A stretch of DNA of 64,000 nt from Pseudoflavonifractor intestinihominis (GCF_040096055.1 NZ_JBBMFK010000020.1:4363-68362); one strand, 5' to 3'; shown: positions 25,111 to 34,033, counted from the first letter of the stretch. Numbers and translations: made by a program. The notes: generated by a model not told the origin, from the sequence alone.

Positions 25111-26559
25111 TCAGGACTGCTTTCCGTCCTCGCCGGAAGCGTCGTAGTTGGGGGCGTCATAGTGGGGGGTCTCAAAGCCGGGGGCCTGGGTGGTGCCGTC
25201 CTCCTGGGCAGGGGCCTCAGCGGGCTCCTCTGCGGGGGCCTGGGCGGGCGCGGCGGGGGCCTGCTCCGCCTTCAGTTCGTCCACGATCAGCTGGTCGGCG
25301 GCCTGCTCCAGGGCGGCCTCCTCCCGGGCGTCGGACTTGTGCTCCAGCTTCTTGTCCTGGGCGTTCTCCACCACAGTGCCGTTCAGCTCCTGATAGGGCG
25401 TGGGGCCGTCGGGGCTGAAGCGGTAGGGGTCGTAGGCCCGGCCCCGGGCATAGGCACGGATGCCCACCCGGCTGGCCTCCCGGACAGCGGCGGGGATCTT
25501 GGCCTCATCCGGGTCCTTGGGGGCCTTGGGGGCCTTCTTCTTGCCCTTGTTGTTCTTGGCCTCCTCGATGCGGCGGGCACGCTCGGCCCGCTCCTCCTCC
25601 CGGCGGCGCTTCTCCTCTTCCTTCTCCTCGGCCTCACGGCGGGCGGCGGCCTCGGCCGCCTTCTCATAGTCCTTCTTCAGCAGCTTGCCGGCCAGGAACT
25701 CCTGGAGCATGGACAGCACGTTCTGGCTGATCCAGTACACGGACAGGCCCGCGGGCATGGCAAAGCCGATCCACAGGGACATGAGGGGGGAGATGATGAG
25801 CATGGTGCGGTTGGTGGAGTTGGCGGCGGCGTTGTCGGCCTGCCGGTTGATGGCGTTGGTCTTCATGGTGATGAAGGAGAAGACCAGGCCGGAGGCGGCG
25901 GACACGATGGGCATGAAGAACAGGCCGATGTGGGCCCAGTCCACGCTGCTCCAGGTCCAGAACTGCCACTGGGGCATCTGGGCCAGGTTCAGGCCCAGGA
26001 AGTTGAAGTTAATGACACGGGTGCCCTCGGCCACGGCCTGGACGGCGCCGATGTTATCGGGGGTAATGAGGGACGCCAGGTAGAGCTGGTTGTACCCGGT
26101 GTTGACGAAGTCGGCGGCCTCCTTGATCCAGCCGGCGGACACGGCGGCGTTGTTCCAGTCCACCACCCGGGCCACCTCGGCGATGACATCGGGGGTCAGG
26201 TTCATCAGGTAGGTCAGGGGCTGGCGGATGATGGCGTACAGGGGCAGCAGGATCACCAGGGGCAGCAGGCTCCACAGGCAGCCGCCCATGGGGTTGACCT
26301 TTTCCTTCTCGTAGAGCTTCTGTACCTCCAGATTGTACTTGTCCCGGTTGTTGCCGTACATTTTCTGGAGTTTCTGCATCTGGCCGTTGAGCATGTTCAT
26401 CTGGATCATGGACCGCTTGGCCTTGATGGACAGGGGGAAGAGAATGACCTTGACCAGCACGGCGAAGAGGATCAGGGCGATGCCGTAGTTGTCAAAGAGC
26501 TCATAGAAGAGCATCAGGACCCATACAAAGGGGGTCAGGAGAAGCTGAATTCCTTGCAT
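25111..26559 (-). CDS. yidC: Membrane protein insertase YidC/OxaA with long charged tail
   Basis: 482 residues. Oxa1/YidC core with FAVLVKVILFPLSIKAKRSM (hydrophilic-groove Arg), NPMGGCLWSLLPLVILLPLY and later LSVYWISQNVLSMLQEFLAG. No lipoprotein signal is seen, so the start differs from SpoIIIJ-type YidC. After about residue 300 comes a long charged segment (AARREAEEKEEEKRRREEER) and an acidic, Ala/Pro-rich C-terminus, well beyond the usual Gram-positive length of about 260. The tail may contact ribosomes (inference). In the rpmH-rnpA-yidD-yidC-jag unit. Confidence 0.94.
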   Translation of the reverse strand: MQGIQLLLTPFVWVLMLFYELFDNYGIALILFAVLVKVILFPLSIKAKRSMIQMNMLNGQMQKLQKMYGNNRDKYNLEVQKLYEKEKVNPMGGCLWSLLPLVILLPLYAIIRQPLTYLMNLTPDVIAEVARVVDWNNAAVSAGWIKEAADFVNTGYNQLYLASLITPDNIGAVQAVAEGTRVINFNFLGLNLAQMPQWQFWTWSSVDWAHIGLFFMPIVSAASGLVFSFITMKTNAINRQADNAAANSTNRTMLIISPLMSLWIGFAMPAGLSVYWISQNVLSMLQEFLAGKLLKKDYEKAAEAAARREAEEKEEEKRRREEERAERARRIEEAKNNKGKKKAPKAPKDPDEAKIPAAVREASRVGIRAYARGRAYDPYRFSPDGPTPYQELNGTVVENAQDKKLEHKSDAREEAALEQAADQLIVDELKAEQAPAAPAQAPAEEPAEAPAQEDGTTQAPGFETPHYDAPNYDASGEDGKQS

Positions 26560-26658
26560 TGAATGGCCTCCAAAGTAAAATTTCGGGGCTGAAAAGGGGG
26601 ATACCTCTCCCGTCAGGGCGCCAAAAGGGCGGCCCGGCTCCGGGGCGGACGCTCCGCC

Positions 26659-26877
26659 TCAGGGGACCGGGTCGTACTCAATGGACTTCTGCCGGTGAAA
26701 GGGCTGGCACCGCAGCAGCCGCCGCAGGGCCAGCAGGCCGCCCTTGAGCGCGCCGTACTTCTCCACCGCCTCCAGAGCGTACTCCGAGCAGGTGGGGATG
26801 AAGCGGCAGCAGGGGGGCCGCAGGGGGGAGATGCTGCGCCGGTAGAACCGGATCAGGTGCAGCAGCAGCCCCTTCAT
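26659..26877 (-). CDS. yidD: Membrane protein insertion efficiency factor YidD
   Basis: 72 residues: LIRFYRRSISPLRPPCCRFI followed by PTCSEYALEAVEKYGALKG and a C-terminal RCQPFHRQ, the conserved Cys-rich YidD family. Peripheral membrane protein thought to aid YidC. ATG overlaps the rnpA stop by 4 bp. Confidence 0.95.
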   Translation of the reverse strand: MKGLLLHLIRFYRRSISPLRPPCCRFIPTCSEYALEAVEKYGALKGGLLALRRLLRCQPFHRQKSIEYDPVP

Positions 26878-27221
26878 GTCCCGCTCCCGCTGAGAAGGCC
26901 CAGCTTGTCCGCCGTGCGGAGGAACTGCCGCTGGAGCTCGGCGTACCGGCTGTGGCAGGCCCGGACCCGGGCCACCACCACGATGTCGTACCCCGGGCGG
27001 ATCTTGTCCTCGTTGGTGCGGTAGATCTCCCGCAGGCGGCGGCGGACCCGGTTGCGCACCACCGCCTTGCCCAGCTTGGTGCCGGTGGTGAAGCCCAGCC
27101 GGTTGTAGCCCAGCCGGTTCTTCCGGCAGTACACCGCCATGCAGGGGTTCACGGCGCTCTTTCCCTTGGCGTAGAGCCGCCGGAATTCGTGATTGAGTTT
27201 GAGAGAGACCGTGTGATCCAT
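26874..27221 (-). CDS. rnpA: Ribonuclease P protein component
   Basis: 115 residues. LNHEFRRLYAKGKSAVNPCM, the central RNRLGYNRLGFTTGTKLGKA and the RNR motif VVRNRVRRRLREIYR identify RnpA, which helps the catalytic RNA process tRNA 5' ends. ATG 27221 is favoured by AAGGAAGG six bases upstream; a longer in-frame extension lacks family similarity. Confidence 0.95.
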   Translation of the reverse strand: MDHTVSLKLNHEFRRLYAKGKSAVNPCMAVYCRKNRLGYNRLGFTTGTKLGKAVVRNRVRRRLREIYRTNEDKIRPGYDIVVVARVRACHSRYAELQRQFLRTADKLGLLSGSGT

Positions 27222-27382
27222 GCTGCGCCTTCCTTTTAGAAACGGGTTTTGGGGAGGGATGCCCCCTCCCCCGCCGGGAAAAGAGGGAAAACAGGGCGAA
27301 TTTGTCCGCATGCTGCGCAGGGGCGGAAGGATATAGCTCCTCCGCCCCTCAAAAAAGCCCTATTTTCTTTTCCGCTGCCACC

Positions 27383-27517
27383 TTAGTGGGTGAGGCGGGC
27401 GCGGCCCTTCGCACGGCGGCGGGCCAGGACCTTGCGGCCGTTGGCGGTACGCATACGCTTGCGGAATCCGTGCTCCTTGGAACGCTGACGCTTCTTGGGC
27501 TGATAGGTACGAACCAT
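27383..27517 (-). CDS. rpmH: 50S ribosomal protein L34
   Basis: 44 residues, exact family length: MVRTYQPKKRQRSKEHGFRK...GRKVLARRRAKGRARLTH. An AGGAGG site lies upstream of ATG 27517. First gene of the divergent unit facing dnaA. Confidence 0.97.
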   Translation of the reverse strand: MVRTYQPKKRQRSKEHGFRKRMRTANGRKVLARRRAKGRARLTH

Positions 27518-27648
27518 CGTGTACACCTCCTGTTCGTTTAAAAAGCGGCCGGAGCCGCCCTCCACAACGGCCGGCAAAAAAAGCCCGGCCGCGGTCGTCA
27601 ATTGGCATGCCTTTACACCCAAAAACCGGGTATAATAGTGCACTGGCT

Positions 27649-27678
27649 ATTATAACCGAAAACAAAATCCCCTGTCAA
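27649..27678 (-). promoter_or_regulatory. rpmH operon promoter
   Basis: On the minus strand, TTGACA (plus 27673-27678) and TATAAT (plus 27649-27654) with an 18-base spacer, about 130 bp upstream of rpmH. The rest of the rpmH-dnaA gap (about 27680-27795) is AT-rich, with one small hairpin (CCCAC...GTGGG near 27718-27735) and no clear DnaA box. Confidence 0.8.
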
Positions 27679-27795
27679 CTACTATTTTTGGAAGGAAAAC
27701 AGAAAAAATTTCTCCATCCCACTATATCTTGTGGGTGTATCGAAAAATGCCACAAATCCCCTTAGTTCTTTATAGATGTGTAGGCGCAAAAAACA

Positions 27796-27824
27796 TTGCT
27801 AGGGAGGTATTTTTTTGGTATACT
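27796..27824 (+). promoter_or_regulatory. dnaA promoter
   Basis: TTGCTA (27796-27801), 17-base spacer, TATACT (27819-27824). Because the -10 covers 27819-27824, an apparent TTG start at 27815 lies inside the promoter and cannot be the dnaA start. Confidence 0.82.
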
Positions 27825-27862
27825 CAAAGAGACGCATTTTTTTGCAAAAGGGGGTTTCACCC

Positions 27863-29185
27863 GTGAATTCACCGGCCGACATATGGGCCAAGGTTCTCTC
27901 CCTCATGGAAGCGGACATGACTGCCACAGCCATCAACACCTGGTTTGACGACTGCACCGCCGTGGCCTTGGAGGAGGACCGCTTCGTCATCCACTCGCCC
28001 ACCAACTTCAAGCGGGACATCATCCGCAAGCGCTATGTCCCCGTCATCCAGAAGGCCCTCCACGAGCTCTTCGCCGCCGACTTCCAGGTGGAGGTCCTGG
28101 GCGAAGGGGAGCTGGACCACTTCACCGAGGCCGCCAAACCCGTGGACAGCACCTTCCTGCCCGGCACCGAGGAGTACACCTTTGAGCGGTTCGTGGTGGG
28201 CTCATCCAACAAATTCGCCCACGCCGCCGCCCTGTCCGTGGCCGACAAGCCGGGCAAGAGCTACAACCCGCTGTTCATCTACGGCGAGTCCGGCCTGGGC
28301 AAGACCCACTTGCTCTACGCCATCGCCCACCGCATCCACGCCACCCACCCCGACTTCCGGGTGGTGTACATCAAGGGCGACGCCTTCACCAATGAGCTGA
28401 TCCAGGCCATCCGGGAGGGCCGCAACCAGGAGTTCCGGGAGAAATTCCGCTCCGCCGACGTGTTCCTCATGGACGACGTCCAGTTCATCGCCGGCCGGGA
28501 GAGCTCCCAGGAGGAGATGTTCCATACCTTCAACAACCTCTACGAGGCCGGCCGGCAGATCGTCTTCACCGCCGACCGCCCCCCCAAGGAGATGCTCCGC
28601 CTGGACGACCGGCTGAAGACCCGGTTCGAGTGGGGCCTGCCCGTGGACATCAAGCCCCCCGACTATGAGACCCGTGTGGCCATCATCAAGAACAAGGCCA
28701 TCCGCCGGGGCATGAACCTGCCCGAGCCCGTGCTCAAGTACATCGCCGAGAACATCACATCCAACGTGCGGCAGATCGAGGGCACCGTCAACAAGATCCT
28801 GGCCTTCCAGGAACTGATGGGCGAGAGCGTGGACGTGGACACCGTCACCCGGGCCGTCCGGGACATGTTCAAGGAGAAGGCCGAGTTCCTGCCCTCCGCC
28901 GACGTGATCATCGAAGAGGTCTGCAAATTCTACAACATCGACAACGACGCCCTCCGGGGCCAGGGCCGCACCAAGGACACCGCCCTCGCCCGGCAGATGG
29001 CCATGTACCTGATCCGGCGCATGACCTCCCTTTCCCTCAAGGAGATCGGCAAGGAGTTCGACGGCCGGGACCACACCACCGTCATGCACTCCATCGAGCG
29101 CATCGAGAACCTGATGAAGTCCAACGCCGAGGTGGCCGAGATCATCAAGGACCTGAACACCAACATCAACGCCCGGTACGAATAA
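27863..29185 (+). CDS. dnaA: Chromosomal replication initiator DnaA
   Basis: 440 residues. Domain I (NSPADIWAKVLSLMEADMTA), AAA+ domain III with Walker A GESGLGKTHLL and Walker B VFLMDDVQF, and domain IV with the DnaA-box-binding signature DGRDHTTVMHSIERI. Opens oriC and regulates transcription as DnaA-ATP. GTG 27863 is preferred: it has a GGGGG site about eight bases upstream and lies downstream of the promoter, whereas the in-frame TTG 27815 is within the promoter. Confidence 0.96.
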   Translation: MNSPADIWAKVLSLMEADMTATAINTWFDDCTAVALEEDRFVIHSPTNFKRDIIRKRYVPVIQKALHELFAADFQVEVLGEGELDHFTEAAKPVDSTFLPGTEEYTFERFVVGSSNKFAHAAALSVADKPGKSYNPLFIYGESGLGKTHLLYAIAHRIHATHPDFRVVYIKGDAFTNELIQAIREGRNQEFREKFRSADVFLMDDVQFIAGRESSQEEMFHTFNNLYEAGRQIVFTADRPPKEMLRLDDRLKTRFEWGLPVDIKPPDYETRVAIIKNKAIRRGMNLPEPVLKYIAENITSNVRQIEGTVNKILAFQELMGESVDVDTVTRAVRDMFKEKAEFLPSADVIIEEVCKFYNIDNDALRGQGRTKDTALARQMAMYLIRRMTSLSLKEIGKEFDGRDHTTVMHSIERIENLMKSNAEVAEIIKDLNTNINARYE

Positions 29186-29284
29186 GCCCATAGGGCCCTT
29201 TTTCCCTGCGGAAAAGGGCCGGCCGCCGAATACCCTCTGATGCAGGATTTCCTGCACCCCGGTGATTACAGAGGGCTATCAAAA

Positions 29285-29458
29285 TTATCAACATTCTGTG
29301 GACATGTGGAAAAGGGAAATGTGGATAACTTGCGCCCTTCCCCACGGCTGTGGAAAGCGGTGGATTTTCTCCACATACCCTGTGGACGGCCAAAGCCCTC
29401 CCGCTCTAAGGCTGGCGCAGTTTTTCCACATCCACATTCCCTACTACGGTTACTACGA
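29285..29458. other. oriC: Replication origin oriC (DnaA boxes plus DnaA-trio-like motif)
   Basis: One perfect DnaA box TGTGGATAA (29320-29328) sits among several near-matches: TTATCAACA 29285, TGTGGACAT 29297, TGTGGAAAA 29305, TGTGGAAAG 29349, TTCTCCACA 29367, TGTGGACGG 29381, TTTTCCACA 29422. To the right of the last boxes the top strand reads CTA CTA CGG TTA CTA (29441-29455). This is a DnaA-trio-like series (3'-GAT/AAT-5' on the bottom strand), the element where DnaA melts DNA in B. subtilis. Left of the boxes are a GGCCC/GGGCC hairpin after dnaA (29194-29220) and a TGCAGGA/TCCTGCA hairpin. Confidence 0.9.
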
Positions 29459-29524
29459 ATCTATATAGCCTCTCCTCTCCTGTCCGCCGCGGGAGCGGAG
29501 AGACGGAAACGGAGGTCCCATCCC

Positions 29525-30637
29525 ATGAAATTCACCTGTGAGAAGGCCCTGCTCCAGTCCGCCATCTCCACCTCCAGCCGGGCCGTCTCCCCCAAGAGCT
29601 CCATCCCCGCTCTGGAGGGCATCCTGCTGGAGGCCGGCAGCGAACTGCGCCTCACCGGCTACAACCTGGAGACCGGCATCCGCACCATTGTCCCCGCCGA
29701 CATCCAGAGCCAGGGCTCCCTGGTGCTCTCCGCCCGCCTCTTCGGCGAGATCATCCGCAAGCTGCCCGACGACACCGTTATCTTCACCGCCGAGAACTAT
29801 ATGGTCAACATCAAGTGCGGCATGAGCGAGTTCAACATCCTGGGCACCGACCCGGAGGAGTTCCCCGAGCTGCCCACTGTGGAGTATCAGAACTCCTTTG
29901 TCATCACCCAGGAGCGGCTCAAGGCCATGATCGGTCAGACCCTCTTCGCCGTCAGCGACAACGAGAGCCGGCCCATCCATACCGGTTCCCTCTTCGAGGT
30001 GGACGAAAACGGCCTGACCGTGGTCTCCGTGGACGGCTACCGGCTGGCCCTGCGCCACGAGCCCATCGACAAGAAGGAGGGCGAGAGCTCCTTCTCCTTC
30101 GTGGTGCCCGGCGCGGCCCTGAGCGAGGTGGAGAAGATCTGTTCCCAGGTGGACGAGCCCGCCTCGGTGACCCAGGGCGCCCGCCACGTCATGTTCAAGG
30201 TGGGGGACACCATGCTGGTGGCCCGGCGGCTGGAGGGCGAGTTCCTGGCCTACCGCCAGGCCGTGCCCCGCAACAACCCCATCCACATCGAGGGGGACAC
30301 CCGGGCCCTGCTCTCCTCCATCGACCGCGTCTCCCTCATCATCAGCGACAAGCTCAAGAGCCCCCTGCGCTGCGTCTTTGAGGAGAACCTGCTGAAAATC
30401 TCCACCAAGACCGCCATCGGCGATGCCCGGGACGAGTGCCCCGTGTCCGGCGACGGCAAGGGCCTGGAGATCGGCTTCAACAACAAGTACCTGATGGACG
30501 CCCTCAAGGCCGCCCCCGCCGACCGGGTGCGGCTGGAGCTGTCCACCGGCGTGTCCCCCTGCGTCATCCTGCCCGACGACGGGGGCGACAACTTCCTCTA
30601 TATGGTGCTGCCTGTGCGGCTGAAGGCAGGCGAATAA
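29525..30637 (+). CDS. dnaN: DNA polymerase III beta sliding clamp
   Basis: 370 residues, standard length; starts MKFTCEKALLQSAISTSSRA and shows the three repeated clamp domains (IPALEGILLEAGSELRLTGY, VSVDGYRLALRH, C-terminal YMVLPVRLK). Forms the ring that tethers replicative polymerase. GGAGG lies nine bases before ATG 29525. Immediately followed by a thioesterase gene rather than the usual yaaA/recF pair. Confidence 0.97.
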   Translation: MKFTCEKALLQSAISTSSRAVSPKSSIPALEGILLEAGSELRLTGYNLETGIRTIVPADIQSQGSLVLSARLFGEIIRKLPDDTVIFTAENYMVNIKCGMSEFNILGTDPEEFPELPTVEYQNSFVITQERLKAMIGQTLFAVSDNESRPIHTGSLFEVDENGLTVVSVDGYRLALRHEPIDKKEGESSFSFVVPGAALSEVEKICSQVDEPASVTQGARHVMFKVGDTMLVARRLEGEFLAYRQAVPRNNPIHIEGDTRALLSSIDRVSLIISDKLKSPLRCVFEENLLKISTKTAIGDARDECPVSGDGKGLEIGFNNKYLMDALKAAPADRVRLELSTGVSPCVILPDDGGDNFLYMVLPVRLKAGE

Positions 30638-30639
30638 CC

Positions 30640-31101
30640 GTGGAGCCCATCAAAATCAAGCCCTATCTGCGAAAGGTCCAGTTCTATGAGACCGACGGCA
30701 TGGGCATCGTCCACCACGCCAACTACATCTACTGGATGGAGGAGGCCCGCACCGACCTGATGGACCAGCTGGGCTGGGGCTACGACAAGGCGGTGGAGGC
30801 GGGCATCGACTTCGCCCTCACCGAGGTGGACTGCCGCTACAAATCCATGACCCCCTACGGGGAGACGGTGGCCATCACCGTCACCGTCACCCGGCTCAGC
30901 CCCGCCCGGGTGGACCTGCACTACGACTTTACCAGCACCGCCGACGGCACCCTCAGGGCCGAGGGGGAGACCAGACACTTTTTCTACGACCGGGCCAAGG
31001 GCGCCCCGGTGGCCCTGAAAAAGGTCCTGCCTGAGGTGTACGAGCGTCTGGCGGCCATGCTGGGCCATCCGGAAGAGAGGAAACACAATGGAAAAGCATG
31101 A
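30640..31101 (+). CDS. YbgC/FcbC-type acyl-CoA thioesterase
   Basis: 153 residues, hotdog fold. VQFYETDGMGIVHHANYIYW carries the catalytic Asp and His of the 4-hydroxybenzoyl-CoA thioesterase family, followed by the typical EARTDLMDQLGW. Substrate unknown. GTG 30640 begins two bases after the dnaN stop, and the gene overlaps the next gene by 14 bp, so it is embedded in the dnaN-recF operon. Confidence 0.9.
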   Translation: MEPIKIKPYLRKVQFYETDGMGIVHHANYIYWMEEARTDLMDQLGWGYDKAVEAGIDFALTEVDCRYKSMTPYGETVAITVTVTRLSPARVDLHYDFTSTADGTLRAEGETRHFFYDRAKGAPVALKKVLPEVYERLAAMLGHPEERKHNGKA

Positions 31102-31300
31102 AGTGAAGATCACCACCGAGTTCATCAAGCTGGAGGGCCTGCTCAAGTTCTCCGGCGTGGCCGAGACCGGCGGCGAGGCCAAGAACATCATCCAGGCTGG
31201 GGATGTGTCCGTCAACGGCGAGGTGTGCACCATGCGGGGCAAGAAAATCCGCCCCGGCGACGTGGTCACCCTGCCCGGCCTGGAGCTGACCGTGGTATGA
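31088..31300 (+). CDS. rlbA: S4-domain RNA-binding protein (YaaA/RlbA-like)
   Basis: 70 residues: EFIKLEGLLKFSGVAETGGE and VNGEVCTMRGKKIRPGDVV are the S4-like RNA-binding core. The gene normally lies between dnaN and recF in Firmicutes and its product associates with ribosome assembly. Starts inside the thioesterase gene; its stop overlaps recF (ATGA). Confidence 0.92.
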   Translation: MEKHEVKITTEFIKLEGLLKFSGVAETGGEAKNIIQAGDVSVNGEVCTMRGKKIRPGDVVTLPGLELTVV

Positions 31301-32400
31301 TCGTAAAGTCCATCACCCTGGACTTTTTCCGCAATTACTCCCACCTGGAGACCGCTTTCTCCCCCGATGTGAACGTGATCTGCGGGGAGAACGCCCAGGG
31401 CAAGACCAATCTGCTGGAGGCCATCGGCTACCTGTCCACCGCCTCCAGCCGCCGGGCCCGGTACGACCGGGAGCTGATCGCCTTCGGCGCGGACCACGCC
31501 TTTGTGAAGGCGGAGGTGTTTTCCCGGGAAAGGGACTTCACCCTGGAGGCCCGGCTGTCAAGAGGCGCCCGGCGGCAGATGCTGTCCAACGGCGTGAAGC
31601 TGAAGACCGCCGGGGAGCTGGCTGGGGTGCTCAACACCGTGTTCTTCTGCCCCGAGGATTTGATGCTCATCCGGGAGGGGGCTGCGGAGCGCCGCCGGTT
31701 TTTGGACGAGTGCATCTGCCAGCTGCGGCCCCGGTACGCCGCCGCCCTGGCCGAGTACCGCCGCCTCCACGAGCAGAAGACCCGCATCCTCCGGGACTGG
31801 GAGGAGAAGCCCTCCCTGCTGGACACCCTGGACGACTTCAACCTGCGCATGGCCCAGACCGGGGCCATCCTCATCCACTACCGGGCCCACTTCGTCCGCC
31901 GCCTGCGGGAGACCGCGCCCCCCATCCACCGGGAGTTCTCCGGCGGCCGGGAGGAGCTGGGGCTGAAGTACGAGACGGTGAGCACGGTCGTGGACCCGGA
32001 GGGGAGCGTGAAGGACATCCTCTCCGCCCTCATGGCTCACCAGGAGAGCCACCGCCGGGCGGAGCTGGAGTCCCGGCAGTGCCTGTCCGGACCCCACAAG
32101 GACGACCTGACCGTGGAGCTGGGGGGCGTGGCCGCACGGCAGTTCGCCTCCCAGGGCCAGACCCGCACCGCGGCGCTGTCCCTCAAGCTGGCCGCCCGGG
32201 AGATCTTTTACGGCGACACCGGCGAGTGGCCCGTGCTGCTGCTGGACGACGTGCTCTCCGAGCTGGACCAGCGGCGGCAGAGCTTCGTCCTCAACCGTAT
32301 CAAGGGCGGACAGGTGTTCATCACCTGCTGTGAGGACGAAAAGCTGGAGCACCTGGAGGGCGGCAAAGTGCTGCGTATCCATAGCGGCGCGCTGGTGTGA
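31297..32400 (+). CDS. recF: DNA replication and repair protein RecF
   Basis: 367 residues. SMC-like ATPase with Walker A CGENAQGKTNLLEA, ABC signature LSGPHKDDL and Walker B LLLDDVLSELDQRRQ. Loads RecA at gaps with RecO and RecR. ATG 31297 overlaps the preceding stop. gyrB, normally adjacent, is 3 kb away behind a repeat and six small genes. Confidence 0.95.
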   Translation: MIVKSITLDFFRNYSHLETAFSPDVNVICGENAQGKTNLLEAIGYLSTASSRRARYDRELIAFGADHAFVKAEVFSRERDFTLEARLSRGARRQMLSNGVKLKTAGELAGVLNTVFFCPEDLMLIREGAAERRRFLDECICQLRPRYAAALAEYRRLHEQKTRILRDWEEKPSLLDTLDDFNLRMAQTGAILIHYRAHFVRRLRETAPPIHREFSGGREELGLKYETVSTVVDPEGSVKDILSALMAHQESHRRAELESRQCLSGPHKDDLTVELGGVAARQFASQGQTRTAALSLKLAAREIFYGDTGEWPVLLLDDVLSELDQRRQSFVLNRIKGGQVFITCCEDEKLEHLEGGKVLRIHSGALV

Positions 32401-32414
32401 GGGTTTCGGACGTT

Positions 32415-33038
32415 CCCCTCATCCGCCCCAGTGTGCGCACTGGGGCACCTTCCCCCCAGGGGGAAGGCTTGGGTTGCCTCGACCGGAGGCTGAAATACGG
32501 CGCAGAGACTGCGTGCGGCATTGAGAACGCCCCTTGAATTGCAGCAGCTCACAAGTCTGGGCGGGTAACTCTGCTCGGGCGATGCAGTTACGATACGAAC
32601 CAGCCGAACCGGCATAGTAACTGCTCTCAAGTATGGCGGCTTCTTGGACACCACCGCCGCAATCCGCATCTCCGAAAGGGGGTACCAGGGGGAAACGGGC
32701 GCGTTTGGCGCTGAAAGGGCCCTTCCGCGCCTGTTGCCCCATGGCGGCTTTTGGGTACTTTTCGCCGGAGAAAAGTACCCCGCCGGAGGCTCGTCCTCGC
32801 AAGCTTCATATCCCTCGTCCCGCCGCAAGCGGCAGGCCTCACTCGCTCCACTGCTCCGGCTCTCCCCACGAAAGACATTCCGCCTTCCGTGGGGCCCCCA
32901 TTTTCGCTGCGCTGGGCTCGTGCGGGGGCCCCGAGAGGCCAGCCACCTTCCCCCCAGGGGGAAGGCTTAATAAGAACGTGCCCCATAGGCTTCCCCCACT
33001 GGGGGAAGCTGTCGCGCGAAAGCGTGACTGATGAGGGG
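32415..33038 (-). repeat. Composite hairpin repeat E6, mostly reverse orientation
   Basis: Starts with a reverse A (stem CCCCAGTG/CACTGGGG), then D, C (GGTACTTTTC/GAAAAGTACC) and B in reverse. It ends with an A-type hairpin and a forward-tailed unit whose second stem is TCGCGC-GAAA-GCGTGA, then CTGATGAGGGG at 33030-33038. It fills the recF-to-33.1 kb gap. Confidence 0.85.
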
Positions 33039-33097
33039 CAAGACTTTGAAAACCAAACCAGAGATGTCCCCCAGACCACAAAAAGGAGGGTTCCGGC

Positions 33098-33445
33098 ATG
33101 TTCCATCTGCTTCTGGCGGCCCCAGTGCTGGCGGTGTTCGGCGCGGCGGCCATCTTCGTGCTGTCCCTGCCCTTCTGGGTGGGCGGCCTGCTCCAGCTGT
33201 TCCTCACCGCGTTCTGCCGAAGAAAACCGGTGTATGCCATCCCGGCGGCGCTGGGCGTGGTGGGCGTCATCGCCTCCGCCGTGAATCTGGTCCCCGCCGT
33301 GGGCGTGGGGCCGGTGGCGGTGTACTGGCTGGTGTATTTCGTTGAGCTCCTGCTGATCTTCCTGGTGGTATACAACATCAAACGGGCCGTTCTGAGGCTG
33401 ATAGACCGGAAAAAAGCCGGTACAACCCCCAAAAACGGCCAATAA
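33098..33445 (+). CDS. Small integral membrane protein
   Basis: 115 residues with three hydrophobic stretches (about 1-35, 44-65, 67-92) and a basic cytosolic tail (KRAVLRLIDRKKAGTTPKNG). Family not recognised. AAAAGGAGG lies before ATG. First of a tight run of four small genes (33098-34495) that ends in a PH-like protein; function unknown. Confidence 0.78.
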   Translation: MFHLLLAAPVLAVFGAAAIFVLSLPFWVGGLLQLFLTAFCRRKPVYAIPAALGVVGVIASAVNLVPAVGVGPVAVYWLVYFVELLLIFLVVYNIKRAVLRLIDRKKAGTTPKNGQ

Positions 33446-33454
33446 GGGAGCATT

Positions 33455-33766
33455 ATGCCCATTTTGATTCTCTTCTGCCTGCTGCCGCTGGCCCTGGCCG
33501 CGGCGGCGGAGTACGCGGCGTACCGGTTTGCCCGGCGGAAGCTGTGGCGGTGGGTGCCGCCCCTGGTGTGCCTTGGAGTGACGCTGTCCGTGTTGTTCGC
33601 CCGGTTTTTCGGCTGGTCGGACACGGAGGGCGCCCCCGTGGAGACCCTGCTCTTTGTGCCCGGACTGCCGGCGGCGCTGGCGTTTCTGGGACTGTACCTG
33701 GGCCGGCGGCTGTACAAGCGGCTGTGGGACCCCAGGGTGATCGACGACGACGGAAAAGGAGGCTGA
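33455..33766 (+). CDS. Small integral membrane protein
   Basis: 103 residues: helix 1 (ILILFCLLPLALAAAAEYAA), a basic loop (RFARRKLWRW), helices 2 and 3 (about 31-50, 66-84), cytosolic end RRLYKRLWDPRVIDDDGKGG. Nine bp after the preceding membrane gene and 3 bp before remB; likely the same operon. No family recognised. Confidence 0.75.
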   Translation: MPILILFCLLPLALAAAAEYAAYRFARRKLWRWVPPLVCLGVTLSVLFARFFGWSDTEGAPVETLLFVPGLPAALAFLGLYLGRRLYKRLWDPRVIDDDGKGG

Positions 33767-33769
33767 GCC

Positions 33770-34033
33770 GTGTATCTGCATTTGGGACAGTCAGTGGTGG
33801 TGCCCTACCGGGACGTCATCGGCCTGTTTGACCTGGACAATACCTCCTCCTCCCACCTGACCCGGAAGTTTCTGGAGCGGGCGGAGAAGGAGGGCAAGGT
33901 GGTGTCGGTGGGCGAGGACATCCCCAAGTCCTTTGTGGTCTGCGGGGACAGGAAGGGCGGACAGACCGTCTACCTCTCCCAGATGGCCACCGCCACCCTG
34001 CTCCGCCGGGCGGAGAACAACAGTTTTGAGTGA
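33770..34033 (+). CDS. remB: RemB-like DNA-binding protein (DUF370 family)
   Basis: 87 residues: MYLHLGQSVVVPYRDVIGLF, then DLDNTSS and GQTVYLSQMATATLLRR. This is the RemB/YaaB family, relative of RemA, which activates biofilm-matrix and osmoprotection genes in B. subtilis by wrapping DNA. Location between recF and gyrB is the canonical yaaB position, supporting orthology. Starts at GTG 33770. Confidence 0.88.
   Translation: MYLHLGQSVVVPYRDVIGLFDLDNTSSSHLTRKFLERAEKEGKVVSVGEDIPKSFVVCGDRKGGQTVYLSQMATATLLRRAENNSFE

Noticed and set aside
27815..27862. Longer DnaA starting at TTG 27815 with a good GGGAGG site
   Set aside because: The TTG lies between the -35 and -10 boxes of the dnaA promoter, so it would be upstream of the transcript start.
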